A stretch of 64,000 nt of DNA from Aphrophora alni (GCA_963513935.1 OY740766.1:9641000-9704999), one strand, 5' to 3'. Counted from the stretch's first letter, positions 11,584-22,668 are shown. Translations and numbers: made by a program. The notes: generated from the sequence alone by a model not told the origin.

Positions 11584-14500
11584 TTATGAAATATATTTCC
11601 TTAATTGAGTGACATTGTATGTCCCTTTAATTACTTCAGAGTCTATTGTACTAATTACATATGCATTTTCTAATTTAATCTTTAAAACTTTAAACGGACC
11701 TTGATATAATAAGAAAAATTTCTTTATCTCTCTTCTTAAATTTGATGACAGATAGTGATTTTTTACTAAAACTAAATCTCCTATCTCAAATTTTGTTGGT
11801 TTTAGTTTTTTATCATGATATTTTTTCCGCTGATTTGCCTTTAACTTCAAACGTCTTCTCGCTAAAACTATTTTTTCTTCAAAATCTATTATTTTTCCCG
11901 GAGGAAATTTGCATAGTTGGTTATAAATGCGCGGACACTCCTTTTTAAACATAATTTCATACGGACTATCATTGATGGATTCGTGTATGGATTGATTCAT
12001 ACAATTTTCTATAAATTTTACATAAAGCGGCCATTTTGTGTGTTTATTGTGTACATAAGTCCTAAACATTCGACCTAGTTCTCTCATGCAACGCTCACTG
12101 GGATTCGACTGAGGATGATATACTGATGTGTGCCTAACTTGAATATTATTATTTATTAATTTTTCTTTCCAAATTCTTGATTGAAACTGACTACCGTGGT
12201 CACTTAGAATTATTTTTGGTTTCCCTATTTCCTTTACATATTCATTGATTATTTTATTTGCTAAAACTGTCCCAATTGCCCTCTTTATAGTGTATAATTT
12301 TACAAATTTCGAAAAAACATCCAGTACTACAAATATATATTTAACCCCACCAAATCCCGTAGGTAGCTCTCCAAATAAATCCACTGCTACTAAATCTAAT
12401 ACATTTTCGGGTAAGATGTTCACCATTAATCCTTCATTTTTTATATTTGATACTTTAGTTTTTTGACATAAATCGCATGGCCTAATTTGTAATTTTATTT
12501 GTTTTTCTAAATTTGGGAATTCGTATTGTCCTTTTAATATTTTATAACACTTTCCTGCACCAATATGTCCGTATCTTTCATGACAATCATTAATTACAAT
12601 TTCTATTAAAGATTTTGTTAAACAAATTTTGTGAATTCCATTTTTCTTTGACTTTTTAAATAAAACATCATTATAAATAACATAACATTCTCTTAACTTA
12701 TTAAATTTAACAGATTGGTCTTCTAATAATTTAATAATTCTTATACAATATTCATCTTGACTTTGTTCCAAATTTAAACGTTTAAAGGCATTTCTTAAAA
12801 TTCTATCTTGTTTTGCCAAATTTTTATCAATTTGTGTTTGAAAAATTTTAATCAAATGTTCATCTCCTGTCTTGATGACTTCATTGTGATCCGTTCGCGA
12901 AATAACATCTGCTACAATATTTTCCTTCCCTGGACAATACTCAATTTCTAAATTATACTCCTGTAAAAACAATATCCATCTCAGAAGTCTACCATGTGTT
13001 AATTTACAGTTCTTTAAAAAGGTCAAAGCTTTATGGTCAGAACGTATAGTCGTTTTATTTCCTAACACATAATTTCTAAACTTTTTACATGCGAAGACTA
13101 TACTCAACAATTCTTTCTCTGTAACCGTGTAATTAACCTCACTATTTTGTAAAGTTCTGCTTGCGAAAGCAATGACCAGATGTTCATTATTTACGTCTAC
13201 TTGATACAATACTGCTGCTAAAGCTTTATCCGAAGCATCTGTGTTTAAATAGAAGGGCTCTTGGAAATTAGGGTGTTGTAAAATTATCGTTTCTAAGAAA
13301 ACCTGTTTTATTTTTTCAAATGTACTTCTATCTTCCTCTGTCCAATTCCAAATTTTGTTACTATTCCCTAAAAGATGTGTGAATTTACTAGTTAACTCTG
13401 CATAATTTTGTTGAAACTTCCTGTAATAATTACATAAGCCTAAAAAACTTTGTAATTGTTTGATATTTTTTGGTGTGGGAAAATCTTGTATTATTTTAAT
13501 TTTTTCTTGGTCTGGCTCTATTCCTATATCTGATATATTGTATCCTAAAAACTTTATACCTTTTTTGCAAAAAACAGACTTTTTTATTTTAATAGTTACA
13601 TTATATGTTCTAAGTCTTTCAAATAACTTTCGCAAATGTCTCATATGCTCTTCAAACGATTTTGACGCTATACATACATCATCTACATAAACTGTTGTGA
13701 ATTCCAAAACTTCAGGCCCTAATACCATACTTAATCCTTTTTTAAATAATGAAGTACTAACATTTAAACCAAAAGGGAGTCTTTTGAACTGTAAATTCCT
13801 ACCATTGAATACAAAAGCAACATATTGTCTAGATTGTTCATCTAATTCTATCTGCCAAAATCCACTAACCAAATCTATACTAGAAATATATTTAACTCCT
13901 TCAAACCTTTGCAATATATCATCTATCTGTTCAGGTGCTTCTCGATCTGGTATTATTATTTGATTTGCTTGCCTAGCATCTAAACATAGTCTTATGGACG
14001 AATCTTTCTTAATTACACATACTAATGGGTTCGAAAATGGGCTATTTGAATCTTCTATTATATCATTGTCAATCATTTTTTGAATTTCCTTAGCTACAGC
14101 TTCCTTTTTTGAATGTGGTATTGCATAAGATTTATTTATAAATTTACTATCTTCCTTTACATTTAATTTAGCTTTATAATTTAACATTTTTCCTGGCTGA
14201 TCCGAAAATACTTCTTTAAAATCATTTAATACAGTTTTTAATTCTCGTTTTTCACTATCTAAATTTAAGTTACTTTCTTCTAAAATTTTCTCTACAATTT
14301 GTGTCCATTCTACATCTTCATAGTTATTTTCATAATATTTTGAATCAAAATCTTGAAAAAAGTTGGTAGCTACATCATTAATTTGCAATTCTTCATAGTC
14401 AAAACCTGTCTCATCATAACAATTTATTTCTGCTTTAGTCCTACACAATTTTAATTTATAACATTCTACTTGCGAAATTTGTTTTCTAAACTTTGTTTGA

Positions 14501-15042
14501 ATTATTTTATCCTCTACATTAAATTTAATCTTTTCTTCATCAAAATCAATTTGAGCTTTCTTTTGTTTTAAAAAATCACATCCTATAATCATTTCAATAT
14601 TTAGACCTCTAACAATTAAAAAATTTACTCCAACTACATCTTTTCCAATTTCTATATCTATAAAAGCTTGTTTTGTAATCCTCTTGCTACGCACACCTGT
14701 TACTCCTACAATTGTTAAGTTACATACTGGTAATTCCAAAATTTTATCATTATTTATAATTAGCTTCTTATAAATTTCTTCATTCATAACTGTAATTTCT
14801 GAACCTGTATCAATTAAACATTTAAATTCTTCTCTATTAATTTTCACATCAATTTCAATTAACTCTCCTTTTATAGGCTGTATGCTTACATTATTATAAT
14901 TTTCTTCATTTAACAACTCTTCTCTAATGTCTACATCAACGTTATTATTATTTTTTGTTATTATAGATGAAATTGTATTTTTGGAATTTATTATTTTAGG
15001 CCTATTTTGATTTTCAGACAACAAAGCTTGGGCCCTATTCAC
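11584..15042 (-). CDS. pol: Pol polyprotein: protease, RT, RNase H, integrase
   Basis: Retrotransposon polyprotein that matures Gag, copies the RNA into DNA and inserts it into the genome. Residues are counted from the GTG at 15042. Aspartic protease has DTGSE at 78-82. Reverse transcriptase has LPFG at 422-425 and YVDD at 452-455. RNase H has TDAS (601-604), E642 or E644, D669 and D712. The integrase zinc site is H821, H826, C856, C859; its catalytic triad is D888, D948 and E983, spacing 34 rather than the usual 35 before the last residue. A GPF motif near 1115 fits a GPY/F module, and there is no chromodomain. No in-frame ATG suits a start. The frame is open back to about 15072 and lies -1 to gag, overlapping its stop, so translation most likely comes by frameshifting at 15057-15063. 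All key residues are present and there are no stops. Confidence 0.95.
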   Translation of the reverse strand: MNRAQALLSENQNRPKIINSKNTISSIITKNNNNVDVDIREELLNEENYNNVSIQPIKGELIEIDVKINREEFKCLIDTGSEITVMNEEIYKKLIINNDKILELPVCNLTIVGVTGVRSKRITKQAFIDIEIGKDVVGVNFLIVRGLNIEMIIGCDFLKQKKAQIDFDEEKIKFNVEDKIIQTKFRKQISQVECYKLKLCRTKAEINCYDETGFDYEELQINDVATNFFQDFDSKYYENNYEDVEWTQIVEKILEESNLNLDSEKRELKTVLNDFKEVFSDQPGKMLNYKAKLNVKEDSKFINKSYAIPHSKKEAVAKEIQKMIDNDIIEDSNSPFSNPLVCVIKKDSSIRLCLDARQANQIIIPDREAPEQIDDILQRFEGVKYISSIDLVSGFWQIELDEQSRQYVAFVFNGRNLQFKRLPFGLNVSTSLFKKGLSMVLGPEVLEFTTVYVDDVCIASKSFEEHMRHLRKLFERLRTYNVTIKIKKSVFCKKGIKFLGYNISDIGIEPDQEKIKIIQDFPTPKNIKQLQSFLGLCNYYRKFQQNYAELTSKFTHLLGNSNKIWNWTEEDRSTFEKIKQVFLETIILQHPNFQEPFYLNTDASDKALAAVLYQVDVNNEHLVIAFASRTLQNSEVNYTVTEKELLSIVFACKKFRNYVLGNKTTIRSDHKALTFLKNCKLTHGRLLRWILFLQEYNLEIEYCPGKENIVADVISRTDHNEVIKTGDEHLIKIFQTQIDKNLAKQDRILRNAFKRLNLEQSQDEYCIRIIKLLEDQSVKFNKLRECYVIYNDVLFKKSKKNGIHKICLTKSLIEIVINDCHERYGHIGAGKCYKILKGQYEFPNLEKQIKLQIRPCDLCQKTKVSNIKNEGLMVNILPENVLDLVAVDLFGELPTGFGGVKYIFVVLDVFSKFVKLYTIKRAIGTVLANKIINEYVKEIGKPKIILSDHGSQFQSRIWKEKLINNNIQVRHTSVYHPQSNPSERCMRELGRMFRTYVHNKHTKWPLYVKFIENCMNQSIHESINDSPYEIMFKKECPRIYNQLCKFPPGKIIDFEEKIVLARRRLKLKANQRKKYHDKKLKPTKFEIGDLVLVKNHYLSSNLRREIKKFFLLYQGPFKVLKIKLENAYVISTIDSEVIKGTYNVTQLRKYIS

Positions 15043-15063
15043 TGTTGTCCATTTTGGTTTCCC
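15017..15063 (-). promoter_or_regulatory. -1 ribosomal frameshift signal joining gag and pol
   Basis: On the minus strand the gag frame ends CAG-GGA-AAC-CAA-AAT-GGA-CAA. The heptamer G-GGA-AAC (15057-15063) is a canonical X-XXY-YYZ slippery site in the correct phase. After a -1 slip the reading continues CCA-AAA-TGG into pol. Seven nucleotides downstream starts GACAACA (15043-15049), exactly complementary to TGTTGTC (15017-15023), giving a 7-bp stem with a 19-nt loop, extendable by G-U pairs. The pol frame has a stop at 15073-15075, so the slip must occur between there and the gag stop; the heptamer lies in that window. GGGAAAC is a slippery site also used by some retroviruses between gag and pro. 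Confidence 0.85.
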
Positions 15064-17255
15064 TGTGGTCTATTACCATTTCCCTTATTTCCCTGATCAT
15101 ATCTCTTTTGTTGAAAATTTGGCCTAAAACCTTGATTCATGCCATTACCATTTGCCCTATTAAAATTTTCTTGATTAGTTAACATGGGCCTATTGTTGTT
15201 GTTTTGCATATTAGGTGGTGGAAATCTAGTAAAATTGTTTGGTCCCCCAAACCTATTCTCTCCCCTTGTCTCTTGAAAATGGGGTGGTGCCCTAAATCGA
15301 AATCCTTCCTGTCCTAATTGCTGTGGTTGAAAATTTTTATACATGGGTCTGTCCATATTCATCCTATTGTCCCCCTGTCTTGTCCTATCTGGTCCTAATA
15401 ACTTTTGACTTTCTTGCCAACTTAAGATTAACTTTTCTAGGTCATTAACATTTTTAGGCCTAGCTGCTAACATCATTAACTCTAGTTTTTCAGGCATTTT
15501 CCTACTTATATGTCTTACAAATGTATCCATAGACATGGGCGGATCTAAAAATTGTGTCTTATTATATAAGCTCATCACATATCTAAATACTTCTTCCATT
15601 GGTCCCCTAAAATAGCTTCCTACCAATAATTTAGTTTTTAATTGTTCCTGTTTCTCTTCGGACCAAAACCTATCTAGAAATGCTACCCTAAACTCTTCAA
15701 AACTACCCCACTCATTTTTGTGTGCTTCAAACCATAACTCTGCTTCACCTTTAAAATATTTTCTCAAACAACCTAACTTTATCTTCCATTGTCCCCCATT
15801 TATTTTGTTAAATGTCTCTATAGCTTCTATAAATACTTTTGGATGTGGTTCTAACCTTTCATTTTGAAACTCTGGGATTATAGTCTCATTAATTATGTTC
15901 GCACTTGTATAAGTACCCTGACTTATGCTACCCTGTTCTACAAAATTCTCCCTTATTTTTTGCATAAACTCTCCTTCGAATTTTAAATTTAGGCTATTAA
16001 TCTGGTCCTTTACATTGTTTTTTAACTCTAAAATTTCTTGTTTTTCTAGATTCTTCTGTTTTCCTACTTCTAAGTCTAATAAGGTTATTTTTTCGTCTGT
16101 TTTCCCTAGCTGCATCTCAAACTTATCTACTCTATTGTTTACATCACTCTTAACCTCTAAAATTTCTTTACAAATTTTGTTTTCAACAACCTTTAGATTA
16201 TTTTTAGCTTCTATTTGATTACTCAACAACTTTACTTCCGTTTCAGATTTAACATTATCAATTTCCTTAACTATGCTACATATTTTGTCAGACATATCTA
16301 TTTCAACTTTAACAATTTTTTCATCAAAATTATTTTCTATATCTAACCTAGTTTGCTTAATTTCTTGTCTTAGGCCCTGTTCTACATTTACATAACCTTC
16401 TTTAAATTCAGCCCTAGTTTCTTCAAATTTTTTGTACATTTCTTCTTTTAAATCTAAATTATCTTGTCTTAGTTCTAATTTACTCTGTTTCAGGTCATTA
16501 TCTATCTTATCAAGTTTAACATTATTCTGTTCAAGTTTAATATTAAAATCTTCCAGTTTAGCATTGATTTCCAGCTTATTCTGATCAAATTTATTACTTA
16601 TTTCTTTTAATTCCAAATTGTTTTGATCAAACCTATTATTTATACATTCAAACTTCTTATCATTATCTTGCCTAAATTCTAAATTATTCTGTTCAATTTT
16701 ATTATTTGTTTCTAATCTACTTTGTTTAATATCATTACTTATCTTCAAACTGCTTTGTTCAAATTTATTTACTAACAATTCATATATTTTCTCCATGCTC
16801 ATACCTTGATCATTATTTGTTCTACCCCCATTTACTCTATTCTGCTCAATTACACTAACCTGTTCCATTACCCTAACCTGTTCATCCCTTGATTCCTTGT
16901 CTAAATTTTCTTCTACAGTTTCTACTCCTAACATTCCTACCATTTCTTTATTGATATCTTCACACTGTTTTTTACTATTTAGAATCCCATCACTATCAAA
17001 CCCATTAAAATCCGAACCTGAACTACTATTCGCGTTCACACTTGAACGTCTACTATTACTATTACTACTTATTTCTTGATCTAAAAAATTTTGTGCAAAT
17101 TGTTCATTTGTTTGCTCATTACTTTGCGATTCCTTCTGTAAATTATCAAAAATATCCCCCGTAAATTCCAATGGCTCTATATTATTTAAAGAATTTTGAT
17201 TTCCTAACCCTACCTGTTCATCACTATTATTAACATTTACAATTTCTGACTCCAT
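15039..17255 (-). CDS. gag: Gag polyprotein with long coiled coil
   Basis: Structural protein of the virus-like particle, 738 residues, starting at ATG 17255 and ending at TGA 15041-15039. Residues 1-150 are low-complexity and acidic (Asn, Ser, Glu, Gln). Residues about 155-435 are a long coiled coil built from recurring blocks such as KFEQSSLKIS, KIEQNNLEFR and KFDQNKLEIN. Residues about 455-620 hold the conserved Gag/capsid-like domain (PHPKVFIEAIETF, then WFEAHKNEWGSFEEFRVAFLDRF). Residues 620-738 are rich in Gln, Asn, Gly and Arg with RGENRFGG-type patches. No CCHC zinc knuckle is present, so the basic RG/QN-rich tail probably binds the RNA instead. The long coiled coil is unusual for Gypsy Gag and may drive assembly. 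The last codons overlap the frameshift signal for pol. Confidence 0.9.
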   Translation of the reverse strand: MESEIVNVNNSDEQVGLGNQNSLNNIEPLEFTGDIFDNLQKESQSNEQTNEQFAQNFLDQEISSNSNSRRSSVNANSSSGSDFNGFDSDGILNSKKQCEDINKEMVGMLGVETVEENLDKESRDEQVRVMEQVSVIEQNRVNGGRTNNDQGMSMEKIYELLVNKFEQSSLKISNDIKQSRLETNNKIEQNNLEFRQDNDKKFECINNRFDQNNLELKEISNKFDQNKLEINAKLEDFNIKLEQNNVKLDKIDNDLKQSKLELRQDNLDLKEEMYKKFEETRAEFKEGYVNVEQGLRQEIKQTRLDIENNFDEKIVKVEIDMSDKICSIVKEIDNVKSETEVKLLSNQIEAKNNLKVVENKICKEILEVKSDVNNRVDKFEMQLGKTDEKITLLDLEVGKQKNLEKQEILELKNNVKDQINSLNLKFEGEFMQKIRENFVEQGSISQGTYTSANIINETIIPEFQNERLEPHPKVFIEAIETFNKINGGQWKIKLGCLRKYFKGEAELWFEAHKNEWGSFEEFRVAFLDRFWSEEKQEQLKTKLLVGSYFRGPMEEVFRYVMSLYNKTQFLDPPMSMDTFVRHISRKMPEKLELMMLAARPKNVNDLEKLILSWQESQKLLGPDRTRQGDNRMNMDRPMYKNFQPQQLGQEGFRFRAPPHFQETRGENRFGGPNNFTRFPPPNMQNNNNRPMLTNQENFNRANGNGMNQGFRPNFQQKRYDQGNKGNGNRPQGNQNGQQ

Positions 17256-17405
17256 TTTTACCTTACTATATTTAACACAAAAAAATTTTTTAAAAAAGAA
17301 TCTTTCTTATTATTATAAAGAGAGTCCTTACCTTGATTTTAAGAGTTCTCATTACCAAAATCACTGTATTTTTCGACTTAAAAAGCCCTCAGTTGGAGCG
17401 ACAAT
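17256..17405 (-). promoter_or_regulatory. Leader with candidate primer-binding site
   Basis: Between the 5' LTR and gag. Directly after the LTR the sense strand reads ATTGTCGCTCCAACTGAGGG (17386-17405). Parts resemble the lysine-tRNA type site (TGGCGCCCAACG...), but the expected TGG complement of the tRNA CCA end is TGT here and there are small indels. The primer tRNA is therefore uncertain and the site may be diverged. Confidence 0.4.
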
Positions 17406-18569
17406 TGTAATAATTTAAAAATACTGGTGAAGTTTACTTTAATTATTTATAATTATCTTATTAAATTGCTCGACTAGGGCGCCAGGTATCCTTAACATAC
17501 CAATTTAGAAAAAAGAATGAATTTAATTATTTGGAAGAAAGAAAAAAAAAATCTCTGGGGTCGCAAGTTCTTTTTACAGTGTACTTACAGTGGATTTTGG
17601 TTTTAAATGAGAACACTTTGGCTGAAATGTTACAAAGAAAACATTTATTAAAGACAAATAAGTTTTTATACATTAGCATTTGTTATAGAGACATATATCA
17701 TGAAAACAACTATAGCTATCATCTTAGTTAAATTACTTTTTATCTTCTCAGAGGGAGAACTGATCTTTTATTCTTTGACTTTAAAATTGACTCTAAGTTG
17801 CAACTAAAATTGATTTTATGAATAAAAACAAATTGAAATTCCTTTAATAAGGTTAAATATGTCATCAGACATTTATTTCTTCTTTACATAAAAAGAAATT
17901 GCTATCCTTTATATATCAAATTTATATAATAAAAGTTAAGATATTAAACATTGTAAATTTCTATACAATAACAGAGTAAATATAATGTGTTATTTAACAC
18001 TAGTTACCAGACCATAGTCATTGTACATAATTCAATGATGTTCCTGCAGCGTCCTAAAAATGCCGTCGTTGTGTCCGTGGCGAAGTTGTATTTGCACCTC
18101 ACGAATGTTTATAAAAAGAAAATCTGTTTATACATTAGTCCATTCTACAATTTGTAACTGTTCATTTTCCGACCGCATTGCTATGACACACGCTAATTGT
18201 TTATTGTCTATTCGCGTGAACACGTCTAATTAATTTAACTGTTCAAACAGAGTTTTAACACACTCTCACTCTTAATCGACCAACGATTAAATTCTTTACA
18301 TTTTCTATTTTTACTACATATCAAATTATTACATCGCACTATGTCCTTTCTTTCCTCAACTCTACAGAACACATCTTTTCCCTCCAAGTTCTGGACTTCC
18401 ACTTTTTTTGAACACAACCTGTCACTCCTAACGCTGGACTAAGACTGCCGTTGCCATGAGGCAAATTCTTACTTCCGAAAGCGTTCTTTCCGGTTACTGT
18501 TCACACATTTTACCGCACTGCCGTAAAATACAAATAATTTACATTTTATAACAAACAAACTAAATTACA
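17406..18569 (-). repeat. 5' LTR of the Gypsy-class element
   Basis: 1,164 bp, TGTAAT...ATTACA, matching the 3' LTR wherever compared. It should hold the promoter and polyadenylation signal. In sense orientation TTATAAAATG lies close to its 5' end, and AATAAA motifs occur near 17644-17649 and 17870. I cannot place the transcription start. Confidence 0.95.
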
Positions 18570-19430
18570 TTAAAATTAAACATAATAATTCATACTGTTG
18601 TCTTGAAAATCCATTTTTCTTTTATAAATGACGTTACTAAATTTAAATTATTATTTGAATCTCTTATCTCTTTGGCTTAACCGCGTCTTTTAAATGAGTC
18701 TATTTTAATATCTGACTTTTCACATTGTCACAAGTTTTAGTTAGGAATATGGTCTTAGTTGTTATTAAGTAGCCAGTATGGCAACTATGTTTATAAATAT
18801 GTTTGCTTTATTTTAATGGCTTAAATTATGAGACATATTAAAAAAACTCTGAATAGAGTTTATATAGTAAAATATTCAAGTCTCAGAACACAGTGATAAC
18901 TTTATGCAATGTTATGCTACTTAGATTAATATTTACAAAAGCTTTAAATTTCGTCCATTAAAAACAAATTTAGGAAAGCGTCAAGGATGGTTCTTTGATT
19001 AATGATGCCCTGTAACCTGCGAAATATGATTAATGACACCTTGAATCTACTTTATCTCTGATATCATTATTTAAGGTGGTGCAGATAAAAGAAAAGGAAC
19101 TCAGTCACTTTCAATTTATTTAATGCAATTCTCTAGCTTTTTAATAAAGAAATGGTGGATTTATTGAGTTTTAATTAAAAACAATTTTAATTAGAAAAGA
19201 ACATAAATGTCACTGCATTTTGGTGGTAGAAGAATTATATTATGTAACAGATAAATATTTAACATTAAGCGCAGTTGCAAAAGGCTTTGTGGGCAGGCGC
19301 AAGTTGACAGTGACTCATAGCTTTTCACACTGTAGTAGATATGGGCAGCATTATATTGTTTCCTTATTATGGCAAAGAACCATTCAGTCATCATAGCCTT
19401 AAAACAAAATTGAGAAAATAATTTAAAATA
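18570..19430. other. No gene seen
   Basis: AT-rich DNA to the right of the retrotransposon. No domain, RNA gene or clear repeat is recognised. Confidence 0.5.
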
Positions 19431-19439
19431 GTGATGCCT

Positions 19440-19560
19440 AGACGACGAATACTCTAATAGCGTCAGGATCAGAAAAGAACAAGAGTTGTTGGTCTTATAG
19501 GAAAGATGAAAGAGAGGGATCTGAACCAAGGTACATAAAGAAAGGAGTAGTTCCAGCAAG
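19440..19560 (-). repeat. Dispersed repeat family A, copy 1
   Basis: In minus orientation it holds ACCTTGGTTCAGATCC, then TCTCTTTCA, a CAACTCTTGTTC block and GACGCTATTAGAGTATTCG. Similar stretches occur at 37070-37165 (minus), 62140-62240 (plus) and 63955-64000 (plus, cut by the window end). GGTTCAGATCC resembles a polymerase III B box, so a tRNA-derived SINE is possible, but no clear A box was found. The 122-codon frame here (19191-19559) and shorter ones in the other copies share a peptide like LTLLEYSS because the DNA is shared. I do not call it a gene. Confidence 0.6.
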
Positions 19561-19989
19561 GTCTTTCGGGTATGCCATTCCAGTTATGACTGAAGTAAGC
19601 CTCTGAGGAAAGGAGTCATTTTAATGATTATCTCATTTAATTCGGTCACTGAAATAACCCTTCTTCAAGTGTACTTTGGATCTTGTTATGATATTATGGT
19701 GTACACTCAACATCCCTCACTCCATTAGACCAAGTACTGTTTTTTCCTTACACATAGACATAGATACATCATAAAATGTTCTCTCTATTTGAATTTAAAC
19801 ATGTCTTGATGAATTCACAGGGTAAATAATGATGGGAAACTCCTACTACTGTAGTATGTAGTTATACAAATTAACCAATGAACATAGAAACACTAATTTA
19901 AAACTTTTAATGCAAGGAATGTTAATTTGCAATCCTAAAACTTCTTACCATTTCTTTCCTTCTATAATAAATTTAAAAAATCAATCTTT

Positions 19990-20216
19990 AATGAAACAGG
20001 CCTGCTGTTTCCAACAGGCTTTCCTGATGGGGTAATGTGTGTTTTATATTAAATTTCCAACGCCGTAATTCTAGTCTTCATGACCTAAATTGTAGCTCAC
20101 AACTTCCATTGCAATGTTGGGTTAACACTGTAACTATTTAAGTCCCCACGGGGATAAAATCTGAAACCTCCTGCACTCAAGGTGAGAGATTTTATCATTA
20201 GACCAACCTTCCTGAC
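19990..20216 (-). mobile_element. tRNA-derived SINE-like copy
   Basis: On the minus strand, starting near 20213, TTGGTCTAATGATAAAATC resembles the A-box/D-arm of tRNA-derived SINEs. It is followed by CTCACCTTGAGTG, like an anticodon arm. Then comes GGAGGTTTCAGATTTTATCC at the B-box position and CCCGTGGGGAC, typical just after the tRNA head. The body continues to about 19990, where an inverted CAACAGGC/GCCTG motif lies. The B box is degenerate (GGTTTCAGATTTTATCC versus GGTTCGAATCC), so it is an old copy. Target duplications and tail were not identified. Confidence 0.55.
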
Positions 20217-22427
20217 AAGTAGTGTGATCAAATTAAGTTTATCCTCAAGGGCTCACTTATAGCGAGTACTGGCATGTCAATCCCGAACGACCTAGCTGGA
20301 TCTTCATCCTTTTTTTCATGTAATTTTGAGTTAGATCCTTATTTTTCAACTTTTCTATCGGGCAATTAGAGTATTTAATTAATTAATTATATATATTTCT
20401 TATTTTTATAAGGTGTTAATGACCTAGAGGTTTCCCCTTCCAAAGAACAAGGAAAAAATAGCCTATTTTTGTTTATTTATTGTCTATATTTGTATAATTT
20501 TTTATTCCATAGATCAACTGCTTTATACTTATTTTACATTTAAATATTGTTGATTAATTATGTTCATTTATTGTGTTTAAATAAAGTATTTTGAGTTATA
20601 TACTTTATAAGGAATAAATTATTTGATTCCTTAAACTGTCAATTAATTGACACTACTGTTCGCAAAAGAGGAAAAACATGTTTTAATTATTTTTACTTTC
20701 TTACATGGTATAGAAACAGTTACTTGGTGGGTAAAAAAAGTCGATGGCGAGTTTTTGTATGGATATGTTTTGAGGTCCTCTGAATCCATAAATATGAAGT
20801 CCATGGGGCTGTTATTAAATATTTCATTTCTTTAAATCAGCTCAATCGATTTCCTTCTAATTGTAGAGAAATTAAAGATTAATGATCTTAAATCGCAAAT
20901 AATAATATTAATAATAAAAATAAGAAATATATAAAAAAGTACCTTGAACTGTCATCATAAAAAGCTCGATTTTAATAAATACGCTGAGGACATATTTATA
21001 GCACAAACGGTAGAACTTAAGGCCTTTATTAATAATTTTTAGGTTTCTTTTCACTTTCTGATGGAAAACTTACCGAAATGATAATTTTAGTGACTTAATT
21101 TTACTGGCTTTGTTTAAGTTAGTGGAATGTATGTATTAAAAAGTTTTTGTGTTATACAGGCCTACAAATATACCAAATAAATCACATAATTAAACTATTT
21201 ACTTAATATTACAACTGATGTAACTTTCAGATAACTTGCGTAAATCCATTAGATTATCAACAATAGTTGGATTGTTTACCATACCACCAAATTCGATCAC
21301 TAGCCACCGAGGCCATCTAGTGGTAGAAAAAGAAATTTTCCTCCTTTTTTCAGTTAAGGTAGTCATCATTCCAGGATTTAAATATGTCGATAGGTACAGT
21401 ACACTTTTTACAACCACTCTAAACCCAATTATTAGTAAATCACAACGCTACGATCAAGACGTTTTTAAAGTATTAAATTTGATTATTTCTCCAGTGTTTT
21501 GTTCAAGTGTACAGTAGCTGTGGAATTATGGACCGTTACTTCGAGTCTATGTTTATTGTTGTTTGTCACATAGCGTGCTAGGCAGGACATATTAATTTCA
21601 CAAGAACAACTTATTGTGTTGTATTAAAACATCTCAACTGTTTACAGAATAACCATTAGAATAATATGTGTGGGCTATTTATCAAATAATCTAACATTAC
21701 ACGCTGACTAATCATAGCTTCATAGACAGCACAAATATCGTAACATAGGTACATTTCATTCCCTGTATAAAGATATGCTATGGTAAACTTATCCCAGATG
21801 AAATGTATCACAGTTATATTTTGTGTCGCCTTCATAAGATTTATACATCTCATGTGTCAAATGTATTGTGGGTAAAACCCGAGAGAGATACAAATTAGTT
21901 TTGTTTAAGTAGGTTAGTAATTATATATATTTTATTTAATTTAAAAATGTTTAATAATCTGTGAAATATTTAAATAGGTAAAATAAATGTTTTAAGAAAG
22001 TTAATAAATTGAAAGTCAATTGGTTTGAACACTCAAAAACTATCAAAAAATTTGCAACATTACCTTTTGGATCCTTATTTCTCTAAAACATCTCGTATGA
22101 TTTTCGCAAATTTTTTAATCTTTTGAAAACTTTTAAAAGTTGTATTCAAAACTACAACATCTAGGAAGAGAAATCACAAGTCGATTTAAAAGTAGGACCT
22201 CGCTTCTCTTGGTCAAACGTTTTATATTTAATTTTAAAATGGCGAACATATAATATTATAGCAGAAGGGTGAGGACTGACATTTGACATCACTTCCTACA
22301 AAACTTTTCACTTTGGGTGTAAATGTAAAACCACTTGAGCTAAAAGCAAGGTAGGAATTCCATTGTTTTAATATGAAATTCAAACCGTGAAAGAAATAAA
22401 CAGTGCACAGACATCTCACATACTCTA
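20217..22427. other. No gene seen
   Basis: AT-rich DNA. A short stretch at about 21490-21530 (GTGTACAGTAG and neighbours) recurs near 60430-60475, suggesting another dispersed repeat. Open frames at 21199-21517 (both strands) and 21656-21853 have no recognisable domains. Confidence 0.5.
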
Positions 22428-22570
22428 CACCTGTTTCCCTCCCTCTCCTGTGATCCTTAATATCCTTATGGTCCTAATATTGGCTCTTAATAAAGCCAAA
22501 AATGAATTAATAATTCAATATTCCGACGTAGGCCTTCACCTCTACGGCGATCTCACTAGCTGTAATTCTA

Positions 22571-22576
22571 TCTCTC

Positions 22577-22668
<92 letters not shown>

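Larger units (their letters stand above)
6780..18569 (-). mobile_element. Complete Ty3/Gypsy-class LTR retrotransposon, 11.8 kb
   Basis: Two direct repeats of 1,164 bp (6780-7943 and 17406-18569) flank an internal region that codes on the minus strand for gag (738 codons) and pol (about 1,150 codons). Domain order is protease, reverse transcriptase, RNase H, integrase, the Ty3/Gypsy order rather than the Copia order. Both LTRs begin TGTAAT and end ATTACA, perfect terminal inverted repeats. Both ORFs are intact and the LTRs match wherever compared, so the insertion is young and may be competent. A 3.6-kb region without long ORFs separates pol from the 3' LTR, where Gypsy elements with a third gene carry an env-like ORF; none is seen. 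No target-site duplication is visible (flanks AGTT before 6780, TTAA after 18569). Confidence 0.95.

Noticed and set aside
11742..13963. Several plus-strand open frames of 68-88 codons opposite pol
   Set aside because: Shadows of the pol gene, whose own frame has all catalytic motifs.
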